Assembly: GCF_016908855.1 (NCBI RefSeq)
Contig: NZ_JAFBER010000026.1
Span: 1 to 35,593, forward strand
Direction of reading: 5' to 3'
Length of the DNA: 35,593 nucleotides
From: Scopulibacillus daqui
Lineage (GTDB): Bacteria; Bacillota; Bacilli; Bacillales; Sporolactobacillaceae
The position numbers and the translations under genes are program-made. Positions 22,666 to 31,680 of this stretch are shown here, piece by piece (the first letter of the stretch is position 1; each line of letters starts with the position of its first letter). Under the pieces are notes generated by a model. The model had not been told where the DNA came from and did not search any database. It saw only the letters and a program-made list of their open reading frames with translations.

Positions 22666-24558
22666 GTGAAAATTACTGATTTATTATCAATAGATACGAT
22701 TCTTTTAAGCGCAGCATCGGACACAAAAAGTGACATTTTAGATGAACTGGCAAATAAGTTAAACAAAGCAGGTAAGTTAAATGATATCGATGCTTTTAGG
22801 AAAGCCATTGATAAGAGAGAGAAGGAAAGCACCACAGGCATAGGAGAAGGCATTGCGATTCCTCATGCAAAAACCAGTGCGGTCAAAACACCGGCTATTG
22901 CTTTTGCCAGATCAGAGCAAGGGATTGACTATGATTCCTTAGATGGTCAGCCGGCCCATTTATTCTTTATGATCGCAGCAAGTGAAGGTGCTGATAACGC
23001 CCACTTAGAAACACTCTCGCAATTATCGACTTATTTGTTAAAAAAGGAGTTTCGGGAAAAGCTAATGAAGGCGGAAAATCCCGAAGAAATTATAAATCTC
23101 TTTGAAAACCAAGATGACAGCGGAGAAGATGCTCCGGCTTCAAAAGAAGATAAGGCTGTCAAAAAAGAAAAAATTCTTGCTGTCACTGGTTGCCCTACAG
23201 GTATCGCCCATACTTATATGGCGGCAGATTCGCTGAAAGAGAAAGCGAAAGAAATGGGTTATGACATAAAAGTCCAGACAAACGGTTCGACAGGGGTAAA
23301 AAACCGTTTGACTGAAGACGATATTGCTGAAGCTGCCGGTATTATTGTAGCTGCTGATACGAAAGTTGATATGGAGCCTTTCATTGGAAAACCCGTTGTT
23401 GAAGTCCCGGTAGCTGAAGCGTTGCGTGACCCAGAATCACTTATTTCCCGGGTTATAAATGGCGAGGCGGACGTTTATAACGGCAGCGCCAGCAGTCACC
23501 AGCAGGCAGTAAAAGAAGATAAAGAAGAAAAGAAATCAAAACAGCCGGCTTTTTATAAGCATTTGATGAATGGTGTGTCTTACATGCTGCCGTTTGTTGT
23601 TGGCGGCGGAATCATTATCGCGCTTTCATTGTTATTCGGCATACATGCGGCTGAAAAAGGTTCTCCATATTATAATCCTATAGCTCATGCGCTTAATGTG
23701 ATCGGTTCGGCTCATGCAATGGCGTTAATGGTGCCGATTCTTGCCGGATATATTGCCTACAGCATTGCTGATCGGCCTGGGTTTGCTCCTGGAGCTGTCG
23801 GCGGTTTTCTTGCTTCAACAGGCCAAGCGGGATTTCTTGGCGGATTAATTGCAGGATTCCTTGCCGGGTATATTGTCATCTTGATTAAGCGCATCTTCAG
23901 GAAGCTGCCGGAGTCGCTGGAAGGTTTGAAGCCTGTATTAATCTATCCTTTCTTTGGTATTCTAATCACAGGTTTAATAATGGTATTTGCCATTAATCCG
24001 CCGGTTAAATTTATCATGGATACACTAACAGATTGGCTGGGTTCAATGGGAACAGCCAATAAGGTATTATTGGGCATTATTTTAGCAGGCATGATGGCCA
24101 TTGATATGGGCGGACCATTTAATAAAGCCGCTTATACGTTCGGTCTGGCTATGATTGCTGCGCATAATTATGCTCCGCAAGCTGCTATTTTAGCAGGCGG
24201 AATGGTACCGCCGCTTGGTTTAGCTTTAGCGACAACGCTGTTTAAGAAAAAATTCACGAAATCAGAAAGAAATGCCGGAAAAACCGCGTATGCTCTAGGG
24301 GCTTGCTTTATCACTGAGGGCGCTATTCCATTTGCGGCGGCTGACCCGGCCAGAGTCATTCCTTCTTGTGTGATTGGTTCAGCGGTTGCCGGCGGTCTGG
24401 CAATGTTTTTTAACATTGGGCTGCGCGCGCCTCATGGCGGCATTTTCGTCATCCCATTTGTAGACGGGAGCGCTTGGTTATACATTTTATCAATTGTAAT
24501 AGGAGCGGTTGTTACAGCGCTTATGATTGGTGCTTTGAAAAAACCTGTAGAGTCATAG
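22666..24558 (+). CDS. fruA: Fructose PTS transporter EIIABC
   Basis: 630 residues from a GTG after AGGGGGA. EIIA domain about 1-148, with phosphorylated His67 in GIAIPHAKT. A charged linker leads to EIIB about 168-265, with Cys176 in VTGCPTGIAHTY. The EIIC membrane domain (from about 290) has about ten hydrophobic segments and the conserved AIDMGGPFNKAAY and TEGAIPFA. It imports fructose as fructose-1-phosphate, taking phosphate from HPr encoded 300 bases downstream. I see no terminator after it. Confidence 0.94.
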   Translation: MKITDLLSIDTILLSAASDTKSDILDELANKLNKAGKLNDIDAFRKAIDKREKESTTGIGEGIAIPHAKTSAVKTPAIAFARSEQGIDYDSLDGQPAHLFFMIAASEGADNAHLETLSQLSTYLLKKEFREKLMKAENPEEIINLFENQDDSGEDAPASKEDKAVKKEKILAVTGCPTGIAHTYMAADSLKEKAKEMGYDIKVQTNGSTGVKNRLTEDDIAEAAGIIVAADTKVDMEPFIGKPVVEVPVAEALRDPESLISRVINGEADVYNGSASSHQQAVKEDKEEKKSKQPAFYKHLMNGVSYMLPFVVGGGIIIALSLLFGIHAAEKGSPYYNPIAHALNVIGSAHAMALMVPILAGYIAYSIADRPGFAPGAVGGFLASTGQAGFLGGLIAGFLAGYIVILIKRIFRKLPESLEGLKPVLIYPFFGILITGLIMVFAINPPVKFIMDTLTDWLGSMGTANKVLLGIILAGMMAIDMGGPFNKAAYTFGLAMIAAHNYAPQAAILAGGMVPPLGLALATTLFKKKFTKSERNAGKTAYALGACFITEGAIPFAAADPARVIPSCVIGSAVAGGLAMFFNIGLRAPHGGIFVIPFVDGSAWLYILSIVIGAVVTALMIGALKKPVES

Positions 24559-24573
24559 TTGGTTAAAATTACA

Positions 24574-24584
24574 TTTCGACAAAA
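24574..24584 (-). promoter_or_regulatory. Spo0A-box-like sequence before the ptsH promoter
   Basis: The minus strand reads TTTTGTCGAAA, which contains the 0A-box core TGTCGAA in its extended form. It lies about 25 bases before the ptsH -35 box. The core alone is expected several times by chance in a window this size, so it is only a candidate. Confidence 0.25.
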
Positions 24585-24606
24585 TTCGTAAATATGGTTA
24601 TCTGAG

Positions 24607-24635
24607 TTTAAAATCAAATAAATACTTGATATAAT
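24607..24635 (+). promoter_or_regulatory. Sigma-A promoter of ptsHI
   Basis: TTTAAA (24607-24612), 17 bases, perfect TATAAT (24630-24635). It gives a leader of about 220 bases before ptsH. Confidence 0.6.
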
Positions 24636-24641
24636 GGGTAA

Positions 24642-24840
24642 ATGGACAGTGGTCTGTACCGGTTGTGATTTAAATTGCAGATAAGGAAGACCGCTGTCGC
24701 CTCTTATATGGCTTGCCAAACGTAAGGTTTCTTTCTTTATCCCATCAGAAAGTTTCACTTTTAAGGGATTAAAGCATAAGAAAAACAAAGGCTTTTGCTG
24801 TCAGACCTTAGGGACAAGCCGGGTTTCTACAAAAATCATT
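24642..24840 (+). ncRNA. Structured 5' leader of ptsHI, class not recognised
   Basis: The leader contains an 11-bp stem (GACAGTGGTCT at 24645-24655 with AGACCGCTGTC at 24688-24698, one G-U pair) with a 32-base loop. GGCTTG pairs with CAAGCC about 100 bases later, enclosing a TATCCC/GGGAT stem. I find no T-tract terminator within it and no match to a riboswitch or RAT sequence I know. This is the only feature of the 303-base gap between fruA and ptsH apart from the promoter. Confidence 0.4.
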
Positions 24841-24864
24841 GAAAAAGTAAAGGAGTTAATCATG

Positions 24865-25131
24865 ATGGCAGAAAAAACATTTACAGTAACCAGCGATTCT
24901 GGTATTCATGCAAGACCTGCAACAACTTTAGTAAATAAAGCCAGCCAATTTGGTTCAGACATAACAATAGAATGCAACGGCAAACAAGCTAATTTAAAAT
25001 CTATCATGGGCGTCATGGCTATGGGTATCCAAAAAGGCGCTGAAGTTAAAATTACTGCTGAAGGCTCCGATGCAGAGGAAGCGCTTAAAGCCATTGAAGA
25101 TGTTTTCAAATCTGAGGGGCTTGGAGAATAA
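24865..25131 (+). CDS. ptsH: Phosphocarrier protein HPr
   Basis: 88 residues from the second of two adjacent ATG codons (24865), which puts the phosphorylated His at 15 (SGIHARPAT) and the regulatory Ser at 46 ([11 protein letters not shown]). The first ATG at 24862 would add one Met, and AAGGAG serves either. HPr passes phosphate from EI to sugar EIIA domains. Phosphorylated on Ser46 by HPr kinase, it is the CcpA co-repressor. It closely resembles Bacillus subtilis HPr, including the C-terminal KSEGLGE. The stop codon shares one base with the ptsI start. Confidence 0.97.
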   Translation: MAEKTFTVTSDSGIHARPATTLVNKASQFGSDITIECNGKQANLKSIMGVMAMGIQKGAEVKITAEGSDAEEALKAIEDVFKSEGLGE

Positions 25132-26840
25132 TGTCTGAGAAAATAAAAGGAATAGCGGCTTCTTCAGGGATCGCTATCGGGAAAGCTTTTATTTTAAAAG
25201 ATCCAGAGCTTAAAATAGAATGTAAAAAAGTAACGGATCCAGCTCAGGAATTGGATCGTTTTCACTCTGCGATAGCCCAATCTAAGGAAGAATTGGAAGC
25301 GATTAAAGTGAAAGCGGATGCTGAGCTGGGAAAAGACAAGGCAGAAATTTTCGCTGCGCATCTGCTGGTTTTAAGCGATCCAGAGTTAATAGGCGCTGTT
25401 ACCCAAAAGATTGAAAGTGAATTCATTTGCGCTGAAGCAGCGATGGACGCTGTCTCATCTATGTACATTTCTATGTTTGAAAACATGGATAATGACTATA
25501 TGAAAGAAAGAGCGGCTGACATCCGCGATGTATCCAAGCGTGTGATCAGTCATCTTCTTGGTGTTCAATTTACATCACCGGCGAGCATTACAGAAGAAGT
25601 GGTCATTGTTGCACATGACTTGACACCATCGGATACAGCACAATTAAACAAGAAATTTGTTAAAGGTTTTGTAACCGATATCGGCGGCCGGACATCTCAT
25701 TCAGCGATCATGTCACGTTCCATGGAGATTCCTGCAGTAGTAGGAACAAAAACGGTAACAGAAAAAGTTGGACAAGATGTACAAGTGATCATTGACGGCT
25801 TAGCAGGCGAAATTATTCTTAATCCAAGCGATGCAGAAATTCAAGCTTATCAACAAAAACAAGCAGAATATGAAGAGAAAAAAGAAGAATGGAAAAAGCT
25901 TGTTCATCAAAAAACGGTGACAAAGGATAATCAGCATGTTGAATTAGCCGCGAACATCGGCAACCCTGATGATTTAGACGGCGTGCTTAATAACGGCGGT
26001 GAGGGCATCGGCTTATATCGCACGGAATTTCTCTATATGGGGCGCGATAACTTCCCGACGGAAGACGAACAATTTGAAGCTTATAAAAAAGTTCTAGAGA
26101 AAATGGAAGGTAAGCCGGTAGTTATCCGCACTTTAGATATCGGCGGCGATAAAGAACTTCCATACTTAGACTTGCCAAAAGAACTTAACCCGTTTTTAGG
26201 ATTCAGAGCGATTCGTCTTTGTCTGGAGAGACAGGATATTTTCAGAACCCAGCTGCGCGCGCTTCTCAGAGCCAGTGTGTATGGAAACTTGAAAATAATG
26301 TTTCCAATGATAGCGACATTGGATGAGTTTCGCCAAGCAAAAGCGATACTTAATGAAGAAAGAGAACAGCTCGTTCAGCAAGGGATTGAGGTTTCAGAGC
26401 AAATTGAAGTCGGCATGATGGTTGAAATTCCATCGACGGCTGTTATGGCGGATCGGTTTGCTAAGGAAGTTGACTTCTTCAGCATCGGGACAAACGATTT
26501 AATCCAATATACGATGGCGGCAGACCGTATGAATCAACATGTTTCCTATTTATATCAACCGTATAACCCGGCTATTCTCCGCCTCATTCATATGGTTATT
26601 CAAGCTGCCCATAAAGAAGGAAAATGGGTCGGCATGTGCGGAGAAATGGCAGGAGATGAAATCGCTATACCGATTCTATTAGGTCTCGGACTTGATGAAT
26701 TCAGTATGAGTGCAACATCTATTTTACCGGCAAGAAGCCAAATCTCTAAACTATCAAAAGAAGAGCTTGCCGGACATATTGATACCATTCTAGCCATGGA
26801 TACTGTCGATGAAGTCATCGCCATTGTTAAAGCCCTTTAA
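25131..26840 (+). CDS. ptsI: PTS enzyme I (phosphoenolpyruvate-protein phosphotransferase)
   Basis: A 569-residue cytoplasmic enzyme that takes phosphate from PEP and gives it to HPr. The phosphorylated histidine is His190 in [13 protein letters not shown]. The PEP-binding TIM barrel has [25 protein letters not shown] and the catalytic cysteine in [11 protein letters not shown]. Full family length. It overlaps ptsH by one base, so the two are translated together. No ptsG or licT-type antiterminator is nearby. Confidence 0.97.
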   Translation: MSEKIKGIAASSGIAIGKAFILKDPELKIECKKVTDPAQELDRFHSAIAQSKEELEAIKVKADAELGKDKAEIFAAHLLVLSDPELIGAVTQKIESEFICAEAAMDAVSSMYISMFENMDNDYMKERAADIRDVSKRVISHLLGVQFTSPASITEEVVIVAHDLTPSDTAQLNKKFVKGFVTDIGGRTSHSAIMSRSMEIPAVVGTKTVTEKVGQDVQVIIDGLAGEIILNPSDAEIQAYQQKQAEYEEKKEEWKKLVHQKTVTKDNQHVELAANIGNPDDLDGVLNNGGEGIGLYRTEFLYMGRDNFPTEDEQFEAYKKVLEKMEGKPVVIRTLDIGGDKELPYLDLPKELNPFLGFRAIRLCLERQDIFRTQLRALLRASVYGNLKIMFPMIATLDEFRQAKAILNEEREQLVQQGIEVSEQIEVGMMVEIPSTAVMADRFAKEVDFFSIGTNDLIQYTMAADRMNQHVSYLYQPYNPAILRLIHMVIQAAHKEGKWVGMCGEMAGDEIAIPILLGLGLDEFSMSATSILPARSQISKLSKEELAGHIDTILAMDTVDEVIAIVKAL

Positions 26841-26893
26841 AAAAGCCGCCAAAAAGGCAGCTGATTGTAAGAGTCATGTTGATAAAAAATATC

Positions 26894-26932
26894 AAGTCAG
26901 CCAAGTTTTATTTTTGGCTGACTTTAGTTTTA
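26894..26932. terminator. Bidirectional terminator between ptsI and pbpC
   Basis: A perfect 11-bp stem (AAGTCAGCCAA at 26894-26904 with its complement at 26914-26924). TAGTTTTATTT follows on the plus side and GATATTTTTTATC on the minus side, serving both converging genes. Confidence 0.82.
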
Positions 26933-28993
26933 TTTCTGTAAAACTTGCTCAAATACCTTTTTCACTTTCGGACTAACGTAATGACTGCCTCTTTTATCTT
27001 GGACGTTTTCAATCATCATATTCACCAAAAGCTTCGGCTGCTTTGTATTTACAGCCACAAACCAGCCAATCTCCCGGCCTTTTTCGCCTTGTTTTAATTT
27101 ATATTCGGCCGTTCCGGTTTTGCCTGCCAGCGGAATCCCGCTGATTTTTGCATCATGAGCTGTCCCATGAGGACTGTCAATCACTTGATTTAGGTCATTA
27201 AGAATGGTTTCAGCGGTTTTCGGAGACATGACATTTTCTTTCCAAAAAGCCGGTCCTTTCGCCTTATTGGTTTTGATTAAATGAGGTTCGACAATATTCC
27301 CTTCATTTACAAAGGAGGTATACATCAAAGCAAGGTGAACAGGATTTGTTAAAACTTGTCCTTGTCCATAGCCGGAATTTGCTAAAAGCAAGTCGCTGTC
27401 GATTAAACCGCTGTTTGATATTTGTGATTTCTTCATTGGATATTGAATCGGCAGAGCATCGCCAAATCCAAACGTTTTAGCGCCTTTTACAAAGGCATCC
27501 TGGCCAATTTTTAATGCTGTTTGCGCAAAGTAAATGTTATCGGATCGAACGAGAGCGTCTTTGAGTTGAACATGGTTCAAAGAATCTAAGCGGGTAATAT
27601 AATAATTGCCCCATGACGCGTCTTTTCGCCATTTGCGGCCGTTGATCGCAAAAGTTGTCTCAGGCGTTATAACGCCGTTGTCCAATGCGATTGCAGCGGT
27701 TATTGGTTTGAAAGATGAACCCGGAGCATACGAGGCCGCAAATCTGCTAAGCATAGGATGATCAGGGTTTTTAATTAAAGATTGATACTGTTTATCTGAT
27801 ATGCCGCGGATAAAATCATTTGGATCAAATGAAGGTGTACTGACAAGTCCTAATATGTCGCCGTTTTTCGGATCGAGGGCTACTGCTGTACCGACATTGC
27901 CCTTAAGTTGCTGATACAGCGCTTTTTGCACTTTGCTATCGATGGTCAATTTAATATTTTCCCCGTTGACCGGTTTTTTCTCAGCAATCGTTTGAGTCTT
28001 TTTCCCTTTTACATTCGCCACATAAATGATGCCGCCGTCTTTGCCTCTGAGTTTATCCTCGAGCGCAAGTTCAAGCCCTTTTTTGCCAATTATAGATTTT
28101 TCGCTATACCCTTTGTCTTTATACTGCTTAAGAAGTTCTGCATTCATTGGACCTGCGTAGCCGGTGAGGTGGGCACATGCTTTCCCGCAAGGATAGACGC
28201 GGTCTTCCTTATCTCTCTTGACCACACCCGGTAAAGCGATTAGTTGGTCAATCAACTTCTTATCTTTTGGATCAACAGTTTCAATAGGAACAAAGCTGTC
28301 GTTTTTTACCCACGATGCTTTTAACTTCTGATCAATGCTATCTTTAGACAAATGAAGCAGCTTTCCGAGTTTTTTCTTTGTCTGATTTGCATGTGAGCCA
28401 AGCCGAGCCGGGACAATTCCGATATTCGTGTTGAATCCGTTAATGGCCAATCCTTTGCCGTTTCGATCTGTTATTTCTCCTCTTTTAGCAGGAAGTGAAA
28501 ATGCTCTGATTTTATCTCCGGGATGCAATTGCGGAAAAATCATATTAGGCTGCCAATGGATGTACCAATTCTTTTTATCTTGATGTTCTTCTTCAACAAG
28601 GGTTGCTTTTTGCTTGAATGAAACAGGCCCTGCCAGTGTATCCATTTGCACTTTAAATGGCAAATAAATTTGGCCGTTCTTGTCCGGTTTAACTTTCTTT
28701 TGAGGCTTCTCAAACTTAATTGTTAAGTTTTTCGCCTGTATACCTTGATAAATATTTTTATAACGGCTGACAAATGCCTCTTTAGAATATTTCTTTTTAG
28801 AATCTGAGGATAAATATTGATACATTTGATTGTAGTTTTGTTTTTGCCACAGATTAATATAATTAGCGAAGCGATCTTCTGGTTTTGGAAGATGATTGCA
28901 GCCTGAAAGAACGATCACAATAACAGCCAATGGCACAAGAAACATCATTTGCTTGACGCTGACCCTTATTTTCCTGTTAATTAAACCTTTCAT
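26930..28993 (-). CDS. pbpC: Class B penicillin-binding protein with MecA-type N-terminal domain, lipoprotein
   Basis: 687 residues. A signal peptide ends in a lipobox-like VLSGC with Cys32. Residues about 36-150 form the NTF2-like MecA_N domain, about 160-320 the dimerisation domain, and about 365-680 the transpeptidase. Active-site motifs: SSFK with Ser426 and Lys429, SDN at 484-486, and KTGT at 625-628. This is the layout of Bacillus subtilis PbpC (PBP3) and of Staphylococcus PBP2a/MecA, which cross-link peptidoglycan and often bind beta-lactams poorly. No mecR/mecI-type regulators are seen, so it looks like a housekeeping PBP. The ATG follows AAGGGGG. It has its own promoter region (minus-strand TATAAT at 29049-29054). 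Confidence 0.9.
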   Translation of the reverse strand: MKGLINRKIRVSVKQMMFLVPLAVIVIVLSGCNHLPKPEDRFANYINLWQKQNYNQMYQYLSSDSKKKYSKEAFVSRYKNIYQGIQAKNLTIKFEKPQKKVKPDKNGQIYLPFKVQMDTLAGPVSFKQKATLVEEEHQDKKNWYIHWQPNMIFPQLHPGDKIRAFSLPAKRGEITDRNGKGLAINGFNTNIGIVPARLGSHANQTKKKLGKLLHLSKDSIDQKLKASWVKNDSFVPIETVDPKDKKLIDQLIALPGVVKRDKEDRVYPCGKACAHLTGYAGPMNAELLKQYKDKGYSEKSIIGKKGLELALEDKLRGKDGGIIYVANVKGKKTQTIAEKKPVNGENIKLTIDSKVQKALYQQLKGNVGTAVALDPKNGDILGLVSTPSFDPNDFIRGISDKQYQSLIKNPDHPMLSRFAASYAPGSSFKPITAAIALDNGVITPETTFAINGRKWRKDASWGNYYITRLDSLNHVQLKDALVRSDNIYFAQTALKIGQDAFVKGAKTFGFGDALPIQYPMKKSQISNSGLIDSDLLLANSGYGQGQVLTNPVHLALMYTSFVNEGNIVEPHLIKTNKAKGPAFWKENVMSPKTAETILNDLNQVIDSPHGTAHDAKISGIPLAGKTGTAEYKLKQGEKGREIGWFVAVNTKQPKLLVNMMIENVQDKRGSHYVSPKVKKVFEQVLQK

Positions 28994-29204
28994 TTTTCCC
29001 CCTTTTTTATATGCGCTGCCTAGTTTCTTAAATATTGTTAACTATTTTATTATAGTTTTCGATATAAAATGAATAAAAAATGCTGGACAAAAATTAATAT
29101 CTAGTGAAATCTTTTATTTTAAAAGAATATTGAATATATAGATAATTATGTTACATTTAAAGTGTATAAGCTCTCGAATTTAAAAAGAGGGGAAGGGATA
29201 ACGA

Positions 29205-29975
29205 GTGATTGAATTCAAAAATGTTTCGAAGGTTTATCCCAATGGGACTGTCGGACTTAAAAATATCAATTTAACCATTGAGCGGGGAGATTTTGTGGTT
29301 ATCGTAGGGCTATCCGGTGCGGGAAAATCAACGCTGCTTCGATCGATTAACCGCCTTCATGATATTACAGAGGGTGAGATTTTAATTGACGGCAAATCGA
29401 TAACAGCTGCCCGCGGGAAGTCGCTCTTAAGCATTCGCAGGGATATCGGGATGATTTTTCAGAACTTTAATCTTGTTAAACGCTCAACGGTGCTTCGAAA
29501 TGTTCTTTCTGGACGCGTCGGTTACCATTCGACAATACGAACGCTATTGGGATTATTTCCGAAACATGATATTGAGCTTGCCCTCAATGCTTTAGAAAGA
29601 GTCAATATTAAAGATAAAGCATATCATCGTGCGGATGAGCTGTCCGGCGGCCAGCAGCAGCGTGTATCTATTGCCAGAGCATTGGCGCAAGAGGCTAAAA
29701 TTATTTTGGCTGATGAACCTGTCGCATCATTAGATCCGCTGACAACAAGACAGGTCATGGATGATCTTAAACGAATAAATCGGGAACTGGGCATAACAAC
29801 CATTGTTAATTTGCACTTTATTGATTTGGCAAGGGAATATGCTACTCGGGTGATAGGGGTTCGTGCAGGTGAAATTGTGTTCGACGGGCCTGTTGAAGAA
29901 GCAACAGATGAAAAGTTCTCGGAAATATACGGCAAGCCAATTGATGAAGACGAATTGTTAGGTGAGGCGAAGTAA
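29205..29975 (+). CDS. phnC: Phosphonate-type ABC transporter ATP-binding protein
   Basis: 256 residues from a GTG with AAGGGA upstream. ABC motifs: Walker [10 protein letters not shown] at 35-43, signature LSGGQQQR around 146, and Walker [13 protein letters not shown]. The N-terminus [21 protein letters not shown] and the family-specific [18 protein letters not shown] are typical of PhnC. It powers import through the two PhnE proteins that follow, overlapping the first by one base. The actual ligand (phosphonate, phosphite or a related oxyanion) cannot be read from this subunit. I saw no convincing Pho-box repeats in the 211 bases upstream. Confidence 0.92.
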   Translation: MIEFKNVSKVYPNGTVGLKNINLTIERGDFVVIVGLSGAGKSTLLRSINRLHDITEGEILIDGKSITAARGKSLLSIRRDIGMIFQNFNLVKRSTVLRNVLSGRVGYHSTIRTLLGLFPKHDIELALNALERVNIKDKAYHRADELSGGQQQRVSIARALAQEAKIILADEPVASLDPLTTRQVMDDLKRINRELGITTIVNLHFIDLAREYATRVIGVRAGEIVFDGPVEEATDEKFSEIYGKPIDEDELLGEAK

Positions 29976-30763
29976 TGGAAGCGATAAGGATAAGGAGCAT
30001 AAGAAGGCTGTCAATGATCAGAAATTTCCTAACTTTTGTTTTTGTTATTATTCTTATATGGGGCAGTGCGATAAAAACGGGAGTATCGTTCTCAAGCTTT
30101 GTCAGGGGATTGCCTAACATGTGGACATTGATTGCTGAAATGTTTCCGCCTAACTGGCATTATTTTAGCTATATTACGAAGCCGATGCTTGAAACCATTC
30201 GCATGGCTGTATTAGGAACAACTGCCGGCGGGGTTGCGGCCATACCTTTTGCCTTGTTTTCTTCAAGAAATGTTGTCCGCATGCCGATGATTTATTACCC
30301 AGCCAGATTTATGATGAATTTAATTCGTACGATACCGGAGCTGCTTTTAGCCGCCTTATTTGTACCGATTCTTGGCATTGGCGAAATTCCAGGCATTCTT
30401 GCCATTGCGGTCTTTTCCTTTGGCATTATTGCTAAACTGGCCTATGAATCTGTTGAAGCTATTGATACGGGCCCGTTAGAAGCTATGACGGCAGTCGGCG
30501 CTAATAAAATACAGTGGATATTTTTTGGGGTAGTGCCGCAAGTGACAGCACAATTTATGTCATATTTCCTTTATAGCTTTGAGATCAATATTCGATCGGC
30601 GGCTATTTTAGGTTATGTCGGAGCCGGCGGCATCGGTTTATATTTAAATAATACATTAAGCTTTTTTCAATACGATCGGGTTTTAACGATTATTATTTAT
30701 ACGTTGGTTGTTGTTATTGTCATTGATTTTATAAGTAATAAAATCAGGGAGAAATTATTATGA
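29975..30763 (+). CDS. phnE: Phosphonate-type ABC transporter permease (first PhnE)
   Basis: 262 residues with about six membrane segments. Permease motif EALTAVGANKIQWIFFGVVPQV is present as EAMTAVGANKIQW, the loop that contacts PhnC, and the C-terminus has RSAAILGYVGAGGIG, the PhnE signature. The start overlaps the phnC stop by one base, with a GGTGAGG ribosome site. It pairs with the next gene as a heterodimeric channel. Confidence 0.9.
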   Translation: MEAIRIRSIRRLSMIRNFLTFVFVIILIWGSAIKTGVSFSSFVRGLPNMWTLIAEMFPPNWHYFSYITKPMLETIRMAVLGTTAGGVAAIPFALFSSRNVVRMPMIYYPARFMMNLIRTIPELLLAALFVPILGIGEIPGILAIAVFSFGIIAKLAYESVEAIDTGPLEAMTAVGANKIQWIFFGVVPQVTAQFMSYFLYSFEINIRSAAILGYVGAGGIGLYLNNTLSFFQYDRVLTIIIYTLVVVIVIDFISNKIREKLL

Positions 30764-31569
30764 ATCAAGCAGTCATAAATAAGACGCCGAAGAAGCCGTT
30801 AAAAAGGCGGATAAAAAATTGGACGATTTTAATTGCTGTGGTGCTCATTTACTTATGGGCTTTTATAGGAATGCCGGATATTAATATAAAGGATTCTGCC
30901 GGACAGGCGATAAAAGCCATTATCAGCGGGCTGTTTCACCCTGATTGGGGTTATATTTATGATCCGGGCGGCGAGGATCTTATTCATGCTTTAATGGAAA
31001 CATTAGCGATAGCGGTTCTGGGCACTTTTATTTCAGCTATTCTATGCCTGCCATTTGCTTTTTGGGCTGCAAGAAACATGAGCAAACACCAGTGGATATC
31101 TAATGCGGGAAAGTTTGTCCTCAGTGCCATTCGTGTTTTTCCCGAACTTATTATGGCCCTTTTATTTATCAAATCGGTTGGATTAGGCCCTTTTGCGGGA
31201 ATATTAGCATTGGGATTCCATTCGGTAGGGATGTTAGGAAAACTTTTTGGCGAAGCCATTGAAAATATGGATTTTGGTGCTGCCGAAGCTTTAACAGCAT
31301 CCGGGGCCAATCGGATACAAACGTTATGGTTTGCTGTTATACCGCAAGTCATGCCGGCGTTCTTATCTTATACATTATACCGATTTGAGATCAGTGTCCG
31401 CTCAGCTGCAATTCTTGGCATTGTAGGCGCCGGGGGCATAGGTGCACCGCTAATTTTTGCGCTTAATGCGCATTCTTGGAATCGGGTCGGCATTATTTTG
31501 CTTGGCATTATTATTATGGTTACGGTCATTGATTTTATATCTGGTTCAATTAGAAAGAGGCTCGTATAG
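30760..31569 (+). CDS. phnE: Phosphonate-type ABC transporter permease (second PhnE)
   Basis: 269 residues with about six membrane segments, a paralogue of the preceding gene. It shares the EALTASGANRIQ coupling loop and RSAAILGIVGAGGIG near the C-terminus. The start overlaps the preceding stop by four bases (ATGA). Two-permease phn operons are common in Firmicutes. A large bidirectional terminator follows. Confidence 0.9.
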   Translation: MNQAVINKTPKKPLKRRIKNWTILIAVVLIYLWAFIGMPDINIKDSAGQAIKAIISGLFHPDWGYIYDPGGEDLIHALMETLAIAVLGTFISAILCLPFAFWAARNMSKHQWISNAGKFVLSAIRVFPELIMALLFIKSVGLGPFAGILALGFHSVGMLGKLFGEAIENMDFGAAEALTASGANRIQTLWFAVIPQVMPAFLSYTLYRFEISVRSAAILGIVGAGGIGAPLIFALNAHSWNRVGIILLGIIIMVTVIDFISGSIRKRLV

Positions 31570-31595
31570 GGGAGAAACAATACGATTGATTTATA

Positions 31596-31642
31596 ATTAG
31601 AAAGACAGCCGGCGCTAAATAGGCGCTGGCTGTCTTTCTAAT
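31596..31642. terminator. Long bidirectional terminator between phnE and phnD
   Basis: A 20-bp stem with one G-U pair: 31596-31615 (starts ATTAGAAAGACAGCC) pairs with 31623-31642 around a seven-base loop. It lies between converging genes. The T-richness is inside the arms (CTTTCTAAT), so it can act in both directions. Confidence 0.8.
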
Positions 31643-31680
31643 ATCATCAGCAATCTTGGCAAAACATGCTTAGCTTTTTG

